Below, in pieces: positions 19,500-29,919 of a stretch of DNA of 64,000 bases. A program made the translations under genes and the position numbers. Within the stretch, counting starts at the first letter, position 1. The number at the start of each line of letters is the position of its first letter. This DNA is from Psychrobacter sanguinis (GTDB lineage: Bacteria > Pseudomonadota > Gammaproteobacteria > Pseudomonadales > Moraxellaceae): contig NZ_CP085990.1 of assembly GCF_020736705.1 (NCBI RefSeq), positions 1,860,001 to 1,924,000 of the forward strand. The letters run 5' to 3'. Under the pieces are notes generated by a model, which saw nothing but the letters and a program-made list of their open reading frames with translations, had not been told where the DNA came from and did no database searches.

Positions 19500-20968
19500 T
19501 GACATTGGCACTATTCTTATTGGCTTTTGCTGCCATTTTAGGACCATTAGTGGCCCTGCATGAATGGGGACACTATATTGTGGCTCGATTATGCGGTGTT
19601 AAGGTTCTGACTTACTCTATTGGCTTTGGCCCTAAGCTTGCCAGTTGGACCAGTAAAAAGACAGGTACCAACTATCGTATCTCAGCTTTGCCACTTGGCG
19701 GCTACGTCAAAATGCTTGATGAACGTGAAGGAGAAGTGGCGGAAGCAGAAAAGCACTTGGCTTTTAATAATCAGCATCCGTTGAAAAAGATTGCCATCGT
19801 CGCTGCCGGTCCAGTAATGAATTTCATCATTGCCATCGCTTTATTTTGGGTATTGTTTTTAGTTCCAAGCGAGCAGTTAAACACCCGTATTGGTTCGATT
19901 TTACCAGACACACCAGCCGCCGCTGTCAATCTACCTAAAGGCGATAAAATCGTTGCAGTAGATGGTCATCAAGTACAGACTTGGGAAGAGGTGAATTACC
20001 GTTTAGCCGATCGTATGGGAGAGACCGGTACAGTTGCTGTGTCTTTAGAAACAGTTAATCCCAAGGTGCAACAATCCGCGACTGACCCTACAGCCGTCAA
20101 TGCTACTACAGATTATCGCCAAGCGTCACAAGTTGAGGCGAATAAAGTAGCGGTAACGAATGTTGAAGTGCCCATTGAAAACTTTATGCAGGGTGAACAG
20201 TCGGGTAAAGACACCTTAACTAGCTTAGGGGTTATGCCTTGGCAACCGCATATCGAGCCAATAGTGGGGCAGTTAACAGAAGATGGTGCTGCTATACGTC
20301 AAGGCATGAAAGTGGGCGATAAAATTATCGCTATCAACAAACAGCCTGTAGATGATTGGTTGGCTGCTACCCGTATTATCAGAGACAATCCTGAAACGCT
20401 ACTGACTTTTACTGTCCTTAGAAAAGATGAGCAAGGTCAGAGCCGTGAGATTGATTTGCAAATCATGCCTCAAGGTAAAAAAGGCAATGCCGGTCAACAT
20501 TATGGTCAAATTGGGGCAGGAATTAATCCTATCGAGATTGTAGTACCAGATGACTATAAAACGATGGTATCCTACGACCCTAAGACTGCGATTGGTAAAG
20601 CTTTTGCCAAAACAGGTCAATTAGCCTCTATGACCTTAAGCTCTATGGGTAAAATGATCACCGGTAAAGTGGGGTTAGACAATATATCAGGTCCGATTAC
20701 CATTGCTGTGATTAGTAAACAAAGCTTCGAGATTAGTTGGGAGCAGGTATTGGCCAATGCCGGTATTATTAGCTTGAGCCTTGCCGTTTTAAACTTATTA
20801 CCTATTCCTGTGTTGGACGGCGGTCATTTACTCTATTACTTGATTGAGCTGATTCGAGGTCGCCCTGTGTCTGAGAGAATGCAGATCATCGGTTTTAATA
20901 TCGGCTTCTTATTTCTTCTTGGCTTTATGATTTTGGCCATTACAAATGACTTTAGTCGCTATTTTTAA
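19487..20968 (+). CDS. rseP: Site-2 zinc metalloprotease RseP
   Basis: RseP cleaves anti-sigma factors and other substrates within the inner membrane. Key motifs: HEWGH in the first membrane helix (about residues 26-30), two periplasmic PDZ domains, and LNLLPIPVLDGG near the end. The 493-residue length is about 40 above E. coli RseP. The excess lies mainly around residues 185-235, a polar Thr/Gln/Asn-rich stretch within the first PDZ region. It overlaps the dxr end by 13 bp. No rseA or rpoE is nearby. Confidence 0.95.
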   Translation: MSQLMTLALFLLAFAAILGPLVALHEWGHYIVARLCGVKVLTYSIGFGPKLASWTSKKTGTNYRISALPLGGYVKMLDEREGEVAEAEKHLAFNNQHPLKKIAIVAAGPVMNFIIAIALFWVLFLVPSEQLNTRIGSILPDTPAAAVNLPKGDKIVAVDGHQVQTWEEVNYRLADRMGETGTVAVSLETVNPKVQQSATDPTAVNATTDYRQASQVEANKVAVTNVEVPIENFMQGEQSGKDTLTSLGVMPWQPHIEPIVGQLTEDGAAIRQGMKVGDKIIAINKQPVDDWLAATRIIRDNPETLLTFTVLRKDEQGQSREIDLQIMPQGKKGNAGQHYGQIGAGINPIEIVVPDDYKTMVSYDPKTAIGKAFAKTGQLASMTLSSMGKMITGKVGLDNISGPITIAVISKQSFEISWEQVLANAGIISLSLAVLNLLPIPVLDGGHLLYYLIELIRGRPVSERMQIIGFNIGFLFLLGFMILAITNDFSRYF

Positions 20969-21255
20969 ACAAAAATACTGGATTTTATTAATTTTATAGC
21001 TTTAAATAGTTGGTTATAACTTAAATTGTTGCTTATAGCCCATTAACATTATGATTGTTTTGCACTAACCTTATATATTAAAGGCAAAGTGAGGTTGTAT
21101 GTCGAGACAGCACTCGATGTATTTGTAAGACTCGGTTCTTTCTCTTATCTTTGTAAAATAGACATAAGCTCATGACCCCATTATGAAATATAGTGGTTGA
21201 TAAATTTTTAAACTACCTTACTTTTAGCACGTTCTTTGAATCACGGATTGTATGT

Positions 21256-23763
21256 ATGCAAACGTCTTTATTTAAAATGTCACAATTAATAGCAGTACCT
21301 GCCTTTGCAGCAATTATGGCCGTATCGGCACAAGCCGCTGATAATGTCCTAACCAATGTCGAGTTTGTGGGACTGCAACGTTTAACTCCTGAAAGCTTAT
21401 ATCCTCTACTGACAACCAATGTGGGTGAGGTGGTTACCGAACAAGATTTAGCCAATAGCATCGAAGCATTATATGCCACAGGCGACTTTGCAAACATTCA
21501 AGCTAAGAATGAAAATGGCCGTGTGACTTATTATGTGGCTGAACGTCCTATCGTGGCTGAAGTCAACTTTGAAGGCAACAAGCTTATCCCTAAAGAGGGG
21601 TTAGAGGAAGGTCTGAAATACGCTGGTATCTCAGTAGGTAGCGTATTAAAGCAAGCAACGGTTCAAAACGTAGCTAATGAGCTACAACAGCAATATATTG
21701 GTCAAGGCTATTACAACAGTGATATCGAAGTAGACCAAGAATTATTAGACGGTAACCGTGTCAAGCTAACTGTACGCTTTATCGAAGGTAAACCGGCGAA
21801 AGTGGTTGATATCAACGTTATTGGTAATAAACACTTTAGTGATGAAGATATTAAAGATGTGTTTGCGGTAAAAGAGTCGTCATGGACTCGATTGCTGTCT
21901 AAATCAGACCGTTACGCCAAAGAAAAACTGGCTGCCAGTTTAGAAAACCTGAAATCAATGTATATGAACGAAGGTTTTGTTAACTTCAGCGTTGACAATG
22001 CTATTTTAAATATCAATGATTCTAAAGATAAAGTATTCATCGAAGTCAGCGTGACAGAAGGCGAGCAGTATAAGTTTGGCCAAGCCAACTTCTTAGGCAA
22101 TCCTACTTACGATAAAGAGAAACTGGCGCAAAGTATTGCTTTCAAACCAGGTGAGCAGTTCTCACAAGCTAAGTTAGAGGCGTCAACCACTGCGCTTAAA
22201 AATCAATATGGGGATGACGGCTATTACTTCGCTCAGGTTCGCCCCGTTCCTCGTATTAATGAAGAAACTAAAACTGTAGATATCGATTATTTCATTGATC
22301 CTGCACGTCCGGTCTATGTACGTCGTATTAACTTTAACGGCAACACCAAGACTGAAGATGAAGTGCTGCGTCGTGAAATGCGTCAGCTAGAGGGCGCATT
22401 GGCTTCAAACGACAAAATTCAAAACTCACGCGTACGTTTGATGCGCACAGGTTTCTTCAAAGGGGTTAACGTTGACGTTAAGCCGGTACCAAATACGCCA
22501 GACCAAGTGGATGTTAACTTTACCGTTGAAGAGCAGCCATCAGGTAGCTCAACCATCGCTGCAGGTTATTCACAAAGTGGCGGGGTAACGTTCCAATTAG
22601 ATTTCAGTCAGAAAAACTTCCTAGGAACGGGTAACCGAGTTAATGCGGCTTTATCACGTTCAGAAACGCGAGATTCTTATAGTTTAGGTTTTACCGACCC
22701 TTACTTCACTGAAAATGGCGTTTCGCAGGGGATTAGTGGCTATTATAGAAAAACCAAATTCGATGACCGTAACGTAAGTAACTATGTGACGGATTCTTAT
22801 GGAGCTTCTTTAAACTATAGCTATCCTATCGATGAGACCAAGCGTATTAGTGCCGGGTTTAACTACGACAATACAGAAGTTCGTGGTGGCCGTTATATGG
22901 GTATCTCCAACGCTTATGACCTGTTAAAAGAAGATGGTAAGGTAACAAGATATTCAGTTAATAAATTAGACGCAGACGGAAATGTTGAGCTTGATCCAAA
23001 TGGCGATCCTGTTCAACAAGACTTAGTGGGTGGTTTCAAAAACGATTACAATACCTACAGTCTATTACTGGGCTGGGATTACAGTACTTTAGACCGTCCG
23101 GTGTTCCCGACCAAAGGTATGAACCATACGGTTAATGCTACTCTAGGTTTTGGCGATCAAACGTACCAAAAACTAATTTATAAAGGCAACGTTTATTACC
23201 CATTAGGCCGAGACTTCGTTGCTCGAGGCTATGCAAAGTTAGGTTATGGTAATGACCTACCTTTCTATGAAAACTTCTATGCAGGCGGCTATGGCTCAGT
23301 ACGTGGTTATGAATCATCAAGTTTAGGTCCACGTTCACCTTATTATCTGCAGATGGATAGATATGACCAAAACCTTAAAGATTATGGTTATGCGGTGGGT
23401 GAAGAAGTGGGTGGTAATGCTCTGGCCACTATTGGTGCAGAATTAGTATTACCTATGCCGTTTAAAGGTGATTGGGCAGATCAAGTCCGTCCAGTATTGT
23501 TTGTTGAAGGTGGTCAAGTCTTTGATACCACAGACAAAGAAGACAAAAAAGTTAGATTTGACGAGACATCAAACTCATTTAAAGAAGATCCTAATGGTAC
23601 GCCTTTGTTAATTCAAGACAATGAAATGAGATACAGTGCTGGTGCTGGTATTACATGGTTTACCCCAATTGGTCCTATCTCATTAAGTTATGCTAAGCCG
23701 TTTGGTGATAAGAAAGGGGATAAGACAGAAGAAGTACAATTCCAGATTGGTAGCACTTTCTAG
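21256..23763 (+). CDS. bamA: Outer membrane protein assembly factor BamA
   Basis: BamA is the central barrel of the outer-membrane beta-barrel assembly machine. The start at 21256 gives a clear signal peptide ending AVSAQA, followed by five POTRA repeats (about residues 25-425) and a 16-strand Omp85 barrel carrying the GGYGSVRGYE and VRPVLFVEGGQVF regions. The protein ends in a terminal phenylalanine, as outer-membrane barrels do. A GTG 63 bp upstream is in frame but would put 21 residues ahead of the signal. Length 835 residues. A hairpin terminator follows, and skp is absent between this gene and lpxD. Confidence 0.96.
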   Translation: MQTSLFKMSQLIAVPAFAAIMAVSAQAADNVLTNVEFVGLQRLTPESLYPLLTTNVGEVVTEQDLANSIEALYATGDFANIQAKNENGRVTYYVAERPIVAEVNFEGNKLIPKEGLEEGLKYAGISVGSVLKQATVQNVANELQQQYIGQGYYNSDIEVDQELLDGNRVKLTVRFIEGKPAKVVDINVIGNKHFSDEDIKDVFAVKESSWTRLLSKSDRYAKEKLAASLENLKSMYMNEGFVNFSVDNAILNINDSKDKVFIEVSVTEGEQYKFGQANFLGNPTYDKEKLAQSIAFKPGEQFSQAKLEASTTALKNQYGDDGYYFAQVRPVPRINEETKTVDIDYFIDPARPVYVRRINFNGNTKTEDEVLRREMRQLEGALASNDKIQNSRVRLMRTGFFKGVNVDVKPVPNTPDQVDVNFTVEEQPSGSSTIAAGYSQSGGVTFQLDFSQKNFLGTGNRVNAALSRSETRDSYSLGFTDPYFTENGVSQGISGYYRKTKFDDRNVSNYVTDSYGASLNYSYPIDETKRISAGFNYDNTEVRGGRYMGISNAYDLLKEDGKVTRYSVNKLDADGNVELDPNGDPVQQDLVGGFKNDYNTYSLLLGWDYSTLDRPVFPTKGMNHTVNATLGFGDQTYQKLIYKGNVYYPLGRDFVARGYAKLGYGNDLPFYENFYAGGYGSVRGYESSSLGPRSPYYLQMDRYDQNLKDYGYAVGEEVGGNALATIGAELVLPMPFKGDWADQVRPVLFVEGGQVFDTTDKEDKKVRFDETSNSFKEDPNGTPLLIQDNEMRYSAGAGITWFTPIGPISLSYAKPFGDKKGDKTEEVQFQIGSTF

Positions 23764-23897
23764 TCTAAGTAAATCGTATCTTCTAGTTTGAATGGAAACT
23801 GCTCTATAGGGTTGATGATTCTGTAATCCAAATACCAATAGAGCAGACCGATAGAGCATAACGCCTCACAGTCATTTATTGTGATCCTTTTATATGA

Positions 23898-23928
23898 GCT
23901 CAAAGTTAGTAACTTTGGGCTTTCGTTT
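23898..23928 (+). terminator. Terminator after bamA
   Basis: GCTCAAAGTT pairs with AACTTTGGGC (one G-T pair) around loop AGT and is followed by a T-rich tail. It may separate bamA from the lpxD group. Confidence 0.65.
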
Positions 23929-24019
23929 AAGGTTGATATTAACCCTATTTATTTTATAAGCCTAGTCAAAGGCAATGTTTTAAAGCCATACTTTAGGTTT
24001 AAGGACACTTACCCAACTT

Positions 24020-25072
24020 ATGACGCTCTCTAACCCTACCGTAAGCCTAGCTGATGTGATTTCAGCGATAACGGTTCGACAACCTATCTTAAATCAGGAA
24101 GATTTAAGTCCTTCTCAATTGCAAACCTGCTTAACCGGTATTGGCAGCTTGGATCAGGCCACTGACACTCAGCTGAGTTTTTTATCAGACCAGGCCTATG
24201 TTTCAGTCTTATCAAATACCAAAGCGGCTGTGATATTAATCTCTGAAGAGAATGCGGATCAAGTACCTGCAAACAGTATAGCGCTTGTAGTGGCATCACC
24301 GTATGTTGCTTATGCCAGCGCCACTCATCTGTTCGACCCTGCTAGAAGTTTTAGTAATGAGCAAGATCAATCCTTTATTCATCCGACCGCTCAAGTTGCA
24401 GACTCTGCAGAGTTGGGTGACAATGTCTATATTGGTCCCTTTTGCGTGATTGCAGAACAGGCTAAAATAGGGAAAGGTAGCAAATTGCAGTCTCACGTAC
24501 ATATTGCTGAGCAGGTTTCTATTGGAGAGCATTGTACTTTGTATCCCCATACCTATATTGGTCATAGCTGCCAATTAGGCGACGCAGTACGGGTTCATGC
24601 TGGAGCAAGTATAGGCGCTGAAGGCTTTGGGTTTGCCCCTATGGCCAATACAGCGACAGAGGGCTGGGAGCGCATTGTACAGCTAGGACGGGTTATTATT
24701 GGCAATAATGTCCGTATTGGCAGTCAAACCTGTATCGATAGAGGCGCTATTGACGATACGGTGATTGAAGACAACGTCATCATTGATAATTTAGTACAGA
24801 TAGGTCATAACGTAAAAGTTGGGGCAGGTACGGCCATCGCTGGGAAAGTAGGCATCGCTGGTAGTGCAATTATTGGCAAATACTGTATGATCGGCGGCGG
24901 TGTCGGTATTGCTGGTCATTTAGAGATTACCGATGGGGTGGTGCTAACTGGAATGACCCTAGTCAGTAAATCTATTAAAAAGCCTGGCGTTTACTCGTCA
25001 GGAGTAACCTCAATGCCTGCGATGGACTGGCGTCGAGCCATGGTTAAAATTCGAGCGTTAGGCAAAAAATAA
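24020..25072 (+). CDS. lpxD: UDP-3-O-(3-hydroxyacyl)glucosamine N-acyltransferase LpxD
   Basis: LpxD adds the second hydroxyacyl chain during lipid A synthesis. The protein has an N-terminal uridine-binding domain (about 1-110), then a left-handed beta-helix of hexapeptide repeats (about 115-310, for example GDNVYIGPF and GNNVRIGSQT) with the catalytic His in DNLVQIGHNV. The C-terminus is a short helix. The 350-residue length is in the family range. It is followed by fabZ and lpxA in the usual order. Confidence 0.96.
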   Translation: MTLSNPTVSLADVISAITVRQPILNQEDLSPSQLQTCLTGIGSLDQATDTQLSFLSDQAYVSVLSNTKAAVILISEENADQVPANSIALVVASPYVAYASATHLFDPARSFSNEQDQSFIHPTAQVADSAELGDNVYIGPFCVIAEQAKIGKGSKLQSHVHIAEQVSIGEHCTLYPHTYIGHSCQLGDAVRVHAGASIGAEGFGFAPMANTATEGWERIVQLGRVIIGNNVRIGSQTCIDRGAIDDTVIEDNVIIDNLVQIGHNVKVGAGTAIAGKVGIAGSAIIGKYCMIGGGVGIAGHLEITDGVVLTGMTLVSKSIKKPGVYSSGVTSMPAMDWRRAMVKIRALGKK

Positions 25073-25140
25073 GTAACAGATAATTTTAAATCATATATTC
25101 GTAAATAGTGTGCTTTATTTTATTTAGGTAAGGACAGCTC

Positions 25141-25719
25141 ATGACTCAAAATAGTGATAGTTCAAACTCAGGACTTGCTACAAGCCTAGAGACGACTAGT
25201 ACTGAACAAAAGCAATGGCAAATGACCACAGAAGATGAGCATTTTTTGTCGACTAATTCGGTCACTTTGCCAATGGGTTTTGAACAAATCAAGCGATATT
25301 TACCGCATCGTTATCCTTTTATGCTGGTCGATAGAGTGACAGGTTGTTCGCCAAATTCATGGATTACTGGCTACAAAAACGTGACCATTAATGAGCCTTT
25401 TTTCCAAGGCCATTTCCCTGAGCAGCCCATTATGCCTGGAGTATTAATTATTGAAGCCTTGGCTCAAGTATCGGGCATACTGGCTTTTATTACTCAAGGG
25501 GTTACTGCTGAAGATGGCTATCTATTTTTGTTTGCTGGGGTGGATAAAGTAAGATTTAGAAACCCGGTACTTCCCGGTGATCAATTGGTCTTAAAGTCTG
25601 AACTAATGTTACAAAAGCGTGATCTGTATAAATTTGATTGTAAGGCCTATGTCGATGATAAATTGGTGGCCAGTGCACAATTGATGATTATGCGCCAAGA
25701 CACAACCTCTAAAACGTAA
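25141..25719 (+). CDS. fabZ: 3-hydroxyacyl-ACP dehydratase FabZ
   Basis: FabZ dehydrates 3-hydroxyacyl-ACP in fatty acid elongation and competes with LpxA and LpxD for hydroxyacyl-ACP. The hot-dog core starts near residue 46 with [17 protein letters not shown]. The active site is [20 protein letters not shown] (His and Glu). A polar N-terminal extension of about 45 residues (Ser/Thr/Gln-rich) makes it 192 residues instead of about 150. The ATG follows AAGGACAG. An internal ATG at GFEQIK (PMGFEQ) could be an alternative shorter start. Confidence 0.95.
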   Translation: MTQNSDSSNSGLATSLETTSTEQKQWQMTTEDEHFLSTNSVTLPMGFEQIKRYLPHRYPFMLVDRVTGCSPNSWITGYKNVTINEPFFQGHFPEQPIMPGVLIIEALAQVSGILAFITQGVTAEDGYLFLFAGVDKVRFRNPVLPGDQLVLKSELMLQKRDLYKFDCKAYVDDKLVASAQLMIMRQDTTSKT

Positions 25720-25777
25720 TGTACCGCCGAACAAACTCTTGTAAAATTCACTTATAGTAAAAATAACAGGTTTTTTA

Positions 25778-26557
25778 ATGACGCAAATACACCGCACTGC
25801 CATTGTCTCAAGTACAGCTGAAATTCATGACTCAGTTGTGATTGGACCTTATTGTATTGTCGGCGATAATGTCACTATTGATGCAGGAACTAAGCTACTT
25901 CGCCATGTGGTGATTACCAAGAATACCCGCATTGGTAAAAACAATGAAATTTTTCAGTTTGCCAGCATAGGTGAGGACTGTCAGGACTTAAAATATGCGG
26001 GTGAAGAAACATGGCTTGAAATTGGAGACAATAACTCAATTCGGGAAGCTTGTAGCTTTCATAGAGGCACTGTCCAAGATAATGGCATTACCAAAATAGG
26101 CAGTGATAACTTATTTATGGTGAATACCCACGTGGCGCATGACTGTGTCATTGGAGATGGTAATGTATTGGCCAATAATGTTGGGATAGCCGGACACGTC
26201 CATATTGGAAATAAAGTTATCGTCGGCGGTAATGCAGGTGTCCATCAGTTTTGTCAGATTGGTGACTACAGTCTTATTGGTGGAGGCAGCGTTATTCTAA
26301 AAGATGTGGCGGCAATGACGTTGGTTTCAGGTAATCCTGCCGCTGCCCATGGTCTAAATATTGAAGGCATGCGACGCAAGCAGTGGTCTAAAGAGACTAT
26401 TAATACGCTTCGTGCCGCTTATAAACTAATTTTTAAATCGGGGAAAACAACCGAACAGGTCATAGAAGAATTGACCAAGGATTACCTTCCGCAAGAACCA
26501 AAAATTGAATTATTAATCCAATCCTTGGTAAACAGTAAGCGCGGCATTACTCGATAA
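25778..26557 (+). CDS. lpxA: UDP-N-acetylglucosamine acyltransferase LpxA
   Basis: LpxA catalyses the first acylation of lipid A synthesis. It shows hexapeptide repeats from residue 1 to about 190 (IHDSVVIGPY, IGKNNEIFQFASIGEDCQD) and the catalytic His in VNTHVAHDC. The helical C-terminal third is GMRRKQWSKE and onward. The 259 residues match the family. lpxB, its common downstream neighbour in other proteobacteria, is not present. A strong terminator follows. Confidence 0.96.
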   Translation: MTQIHRTAIVSSTAEIHDSVVIGPYCIVGDNVTIDAGTKLLRHVVITKNTRIGKNNEIFQFASIGEDCQDLKYAGEETWLEIGDNNSIREACSFHRGTVQDNGITKIGSDNLFMVNTHVAHDCVIGDGNVLANNVGIAGHVHIGNKVIVGGNAGVHQFCQIGDYSLIGGGSVILKDVAAMTLVSGNPAAAHGLNIEGMRRKQWSKETINTLRAAYKLIFKSGKTTEQVIEELTKDYLPQEPKIELLIQSLVNSKRGITR

Positions 26558-26597
26558 TTCGAAACACTAAAGACTGATTGTAAGAAAATTTAACGTT

Positions 26598-26630
26598 AAG
26601 CCATAACTTTTAGTTATGGCTTTTTTATTT
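26598..26630 (+). terminator. Terminator after lpxA
   Basis: The stem AAGCCATAACT/AGTTATGGCTT is followed by TTTTTTATTTTT and closes the lpxD-fabZ-lpxA unit. Confidence 0.88.
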
Positions 26631-26798
26631 TTAAGTCGCTTGACAATTTTTCTCTTATGAAACAGACTATCTTTGTTAAAGCATGTAAACATATCTTACT
26701 ATGCGGCCAGTATTTTGGCTGTGTTGAACGATTTCAATTACTGTCTCATAAGGAAGTAAGACAGATTAAATATAGCCTTGGAGGGCTGGAGAGTTAAA

Positions 26799-28160
26799 AT
26801 GTCAAATAAACAGCATCACGCACAGTGGGGATCACGAGTCGGCTTTATTATGGCCGCTGTAGGATCTGCCGTAGGATTAGGTAATATTTGGAAGTTTCCT
26901 TACATGGTCGGCGAAAGCGGAGGCTCTGCTTTCGTACTGGCTTATCTGGTATGTATCGCGTTGATTGGTTTTCCAATCTTAGTAGCAGAATGGATGATTG
27001 GTCGTCGTGGGCAACGTAACCCAATGGATTCATTTGCCAATGTGGCGGTTTCAGAAGGTCGAAGTCGTAATTGGGCGGTTGTGGGTGTTGTCGGTATTTT
27101 AGGTGCTTTCCTAATTCTGTCTTTCTATAGTGTTATTGGTGGCTGGGCCCTCAATTACATGACCAAGTTAGCTTCAGGCGACTTCACAGGTCTAGACGGT
27201 GCCGCAGTAGAAGGGGTATTCAACACTATGTTGGCCTCACCAGGTACTTTGACCATCTGGCATACTGTGTTTATGTTGATTACAGGTGGCATTGTGGCAC
27301 TTGGGGTAACTGGTGGTATTGAAAAAGCCTCGAAGGTTATGATTCCGTTATTGGCTTTAATTCTATTTATCATTGTTGGTTATAACGTGGTAAATGGTGG
27401 CTTTGGTGAAGCCGTTAGTTACTTATTCACCCCAGATTTCTCAAAATTATTTGGTGAAGGCGCTTCAGATATTTTTCTTGCTGCTCTAGGTCATGCTTTC
27501 TTTACCTTATCATTGGGTATGGGCATCATGGTCACTTATGGCTCATACTTAGGTAAAGACATTAGTTTGTTAAGTATGGCGCGTACCGTAGTTATTATGG
27601 ATACGGTAATTGCTTTAGCTGCAGGTTTGGCTATTTTCCCAATTATCTTTAGCCACGGTATGGATCCTGCATCAGGCCCTGGTTTGATCTTTGTGAGCTT
27701 ACCTATTGCCTTCGGTAGTATGACGGCAGGCGCTATTTTAGGTACGTTATTCTTTTTATTAATTACCTTTGCTGCGTTAACGTCTTCTATTTCATTGATT
27801 GAACCTTCTATTGAGTTCTTAGAAGAGCGTACGTCTATGAATCGTACCACAGCAGTTATCTTAGCCAGTATCGCAATTTGGCTATTGGGTGTTGCTGCGT
27901 TACTATCATTTAATATGTGGTCAGATGTGATGATATTTGGTAATAATATCTTTGACTTCTTAGACAAGTTAACCAGTAAGTTCATGTTGCCTATCACTGG
28001 TCTGGCTGCCATTGTGTTTGCCGGTTGGTTCATGAATCAAGACAGCGTACGTCAAGAGCTTGGTTTGTCAGGGGGCAGTTGGTCACTATGGCAGGTTATT
28101 GCGAAGTTCGTGGCCCCTATCGGAGTGATCATTGTCTTTATTAGTGCCTTATTTAGCTAG
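26799..28160 (+). CDS. Neurotransmitter:sodium symporter (NSS/SNF) family transporter
   Basis: This inner-membrane transporter probably moves amino acids with sodium; the substrate cannot be read from sequence. The NSS signature GSAVGLGNIWKFPYMVGESGG is near the N-terminus, carrying the unwound helix-1 sodium site, and there are about 11 hydrophobic segments. The ATG at 26799 follows GGAGAG at good spacing; a TTG at 26778 is in frame. Length 453 residues. It stands alone between two terminators. Confidence 0.92.
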   Translation: MSNKQHHAQWGSRVGFIMAAVGSAVGLGNIWKFPYMVGESGGSAFVLAYLVCIALIGFPILVAEWMIGRRGQRNPMDSFANVAVSEGRSRNWAVVGVVGILGAFLILSFYSVIGGWALNYMTKLASGDFTGLDGAAVEGVFNTMLASPGTLTIWHTVFMLITGGIVALGVTGGIEKASKVMIPLLALILFIIVGYNVVNGGFGEAVSYLFTPDFSKLFGEGASDIFLAALGHAFFTLSLGMGIMVTYGSYLGKDISLLSMARTVVIMDTVIALAAGLAIFPIIFSHGMDPASGPGLIFVSLPIAFGSMTAGAILGTLFFLLITFAALTSSISLIEPSIEFLEERTSMNRTTAVILASIAIWLLGVAALLSFNMWSDVMIFGNNIFDFLDKLTSKFMLPITGLAAIVFAGWFMNQDSVRQELGLSGGSWSLWQVIAKFVAPIGVIIVFISALFS

Positions 28161-28221
28161 TACAGGCACTGTCTTTACTATAAGATAAGTCAGTCATTAC
28201 CGTAAAAGTGACGCTTAAAAT

Positions 28222-28252
28222 AAAACCCCCAACTTAAAGTTGGGGGTTTTTT
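28222..28252. terminator. Bidirectional terminator between NSS symporter and asd
   Basis: AAAACCCCCAACTT pairs with AAGTTGGGGGTTTT. A run of A precedes and a run of T follows, so it can serve both converging genes. Confidence 0.9.
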
Positions 28253-28356
28253 TGTACTGATTATCGGTACAACTGATTATCGGGATAATAGCTTATGGAT
28301 GAATCATTGCCGTGTAGACAATAGGTTTACCCAAAATATAAGCCGCTTATAAACGA

Positions 28357-29502
28357 TTAAGCCTTCGATTGTTGAATAATATTAAGCATACGGCGTAATG
28401 GCTCAGCAGCGCCCCATAATAGCTGGTCACCAACCGTAAAGGCACCCAAATACTCAGGACCCATTTTAAGCTTACGCAAGCGGCCAAGTGCCACTGTTAG
28501 CGTTCCTGTTACTGCTACAGGAGTTAAACGCTGCATAGTCGCTTCTTTGTCGTCTTCCACAAAGTCTAACCACTGATTACCACTGTTTTTTAGTGCGGCT
28601 TCAATTTCTTCTAGAGGAATGTCTTTTTTAAGTTTAATGGTTAAGCCTTGAGCATGACAGCGCATCGAGCCAACACGAACACACAGACCATCAATAGGAA
28701 TGATATCGTCACCTTCATTGTTTAGAATCTTGTTGGTTTCAACACCACCTTTCCATTCTTCACGAGATTGTTTGTTTTCAAGCTGGCTGTCGATATAAGG
28801 GATCAAGCTGCCCGCTAAAGGCACGCCAAAGTACTGAGTAGGAAAGTCGCTACTGCGCTGAGTCTCAGCAATCTTTTTATCAATGGCTAAGATGGCACTG
28901 GCAGGATCAGCAAGCTCATCTGCTACTGCATCATGTAACATGCCCATGCCACTGATTAACTCACGCATGTTATTTGCGCCTGAACCACTGGCTGCTTGAT
29001 AAGTCATCGCTGATACCCACTCGACCCAGCCACGATTAAATAGCTCACCAATGGCCATTAGCATTAATGACACGGTACAGTTACCACCGATAAAGTCTTT
29101 GGTACCGTTTTGTAGGGCGCTATCAATCACAGCACGGTTAACAGGGTCTAAAACGATAACACTGTTGTCTTCCATACGTAGGCTACTTGCTGCATCTACC
29201 CAATAGCCTGTCCAGCCAGAATCACGTAATGGGCCATGTACTGCAGTGGTATAATCACCCCCTTGGCAGGTAATAATCACGTCACAGCTGCTTAGTGCTT
29301 CAATATCATGAGCATCTTTTAATTTGGCACTGGCGTCAGTGTGTTTAATACCTTCAAAGGTAGGAGCATCACCACCAGCATTACTGGTTGAAAAGAAAAT
29401 AGGAGTGATATTAGCGAAATCATTCTCTTCTACCATACGCTGCATTAGCACAGAACCGACCATGCCACGCCATCCAACAAGACCCACTTTTAATTGACTC
29501 AT
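28357..29502 (-). CDS. asd: Aspartate-semialdehyde dehydrogenase
   Basis: Asd reduces aspartyl phosphate to aspartate semialdehyde, feeding lysine/diaminopimelate, methionine and threonine synthesis. Signatures: N-terminal [14 protein letters not shown], the active-site GGNCTVSLM (catalytic Cys), [13 protein letters not shown], and the catalytic-base His in RCHAQG. The length is 381 residues against about 370 for gammaproteobacterial enzymes. AAGGGATAT precedes the ATG. It stands alone. Confidence 0.96.
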   Translation of the reverse strand: MSQLKVGLVGWRGMVGSVLMQRMVEENDFANITPIFFSTSNAGGDAPTFEGIKHTDASAKLKDAHDIEALSSCDVIITCQGGDYTTAVHGPLRDSGWTGYWVDAASSLRMEDNSVIVLDPVNRAVIDSALQNGTKDFIGGNCTVSLMLMAIGELFNRGWVEWVSAMTYQAASGSGANNMRELISGMGMLHDAVADELADPASAILAIDKKIAETQRSSDFPTQYFGVPLAGSLIPYIDSQLENKQSREEWKGGVETNKILNNEGDDIIPIDGLCVRVGSMRCHAQGLTIKLKKDIPLEEIEAALKNSGNQWLDFVEDDKEATMQRLTPVAVTGTLTVALGRLRKLKMGPEYLGAFTVGDQLLWGAAEPLRRMLNIIQQSKA

Positions 29503-29919
29503 GAATATATCCCTTGTGTCTCTAGCTAAAATTATTTATTAGATTAATAACATTAGGCTCAAATAAGCCTAGTCAGTTATTAACAACCAAAGCTGTATCT
29601 GTTTTTGCAGTATCAGTTTTACTATTCAGTTTTGCAATACTGGGACAAATGACCAAATGCGTTTTGGCTAAATATCTGATATGCAACCGTTTACATTGCC
29701 TTGATATGTCGCAAATTGCAAGAGTTGACCTTTAATTTTTAACAATTTTTTTGTTATAAAATTTAAGCAATAGATATATTTACTATTTTAATTATATATT
29801 GGCTACAATCTCTGTATTATTGTGCTGCTTTATAAGGCCTATCTTACTAAAGAGAACCCTTTTAATAAGCTGAAATAAGCCCTATGTAATTTCATTTACT
29901 TCGCTAAAGTTGGTACGCT
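29503..29919. other. Non-coding region between asd and the EEP-family gene
   Basis: This is a divergent, very AT-rich promoter region of about 420 bp. I checked it for a riboswitch-like fold ahead of asd and saw none. No gene is supported. Confidence 0.5.

Noticed and set aside
29503..29700. Lysine riboswitch or similar leader before asd
   Set aside because: Only weak local hairpins are visible. The long conserved core of a lysine riboswitch is not recognised, and no upstream terminator/antiterminator pair was found.
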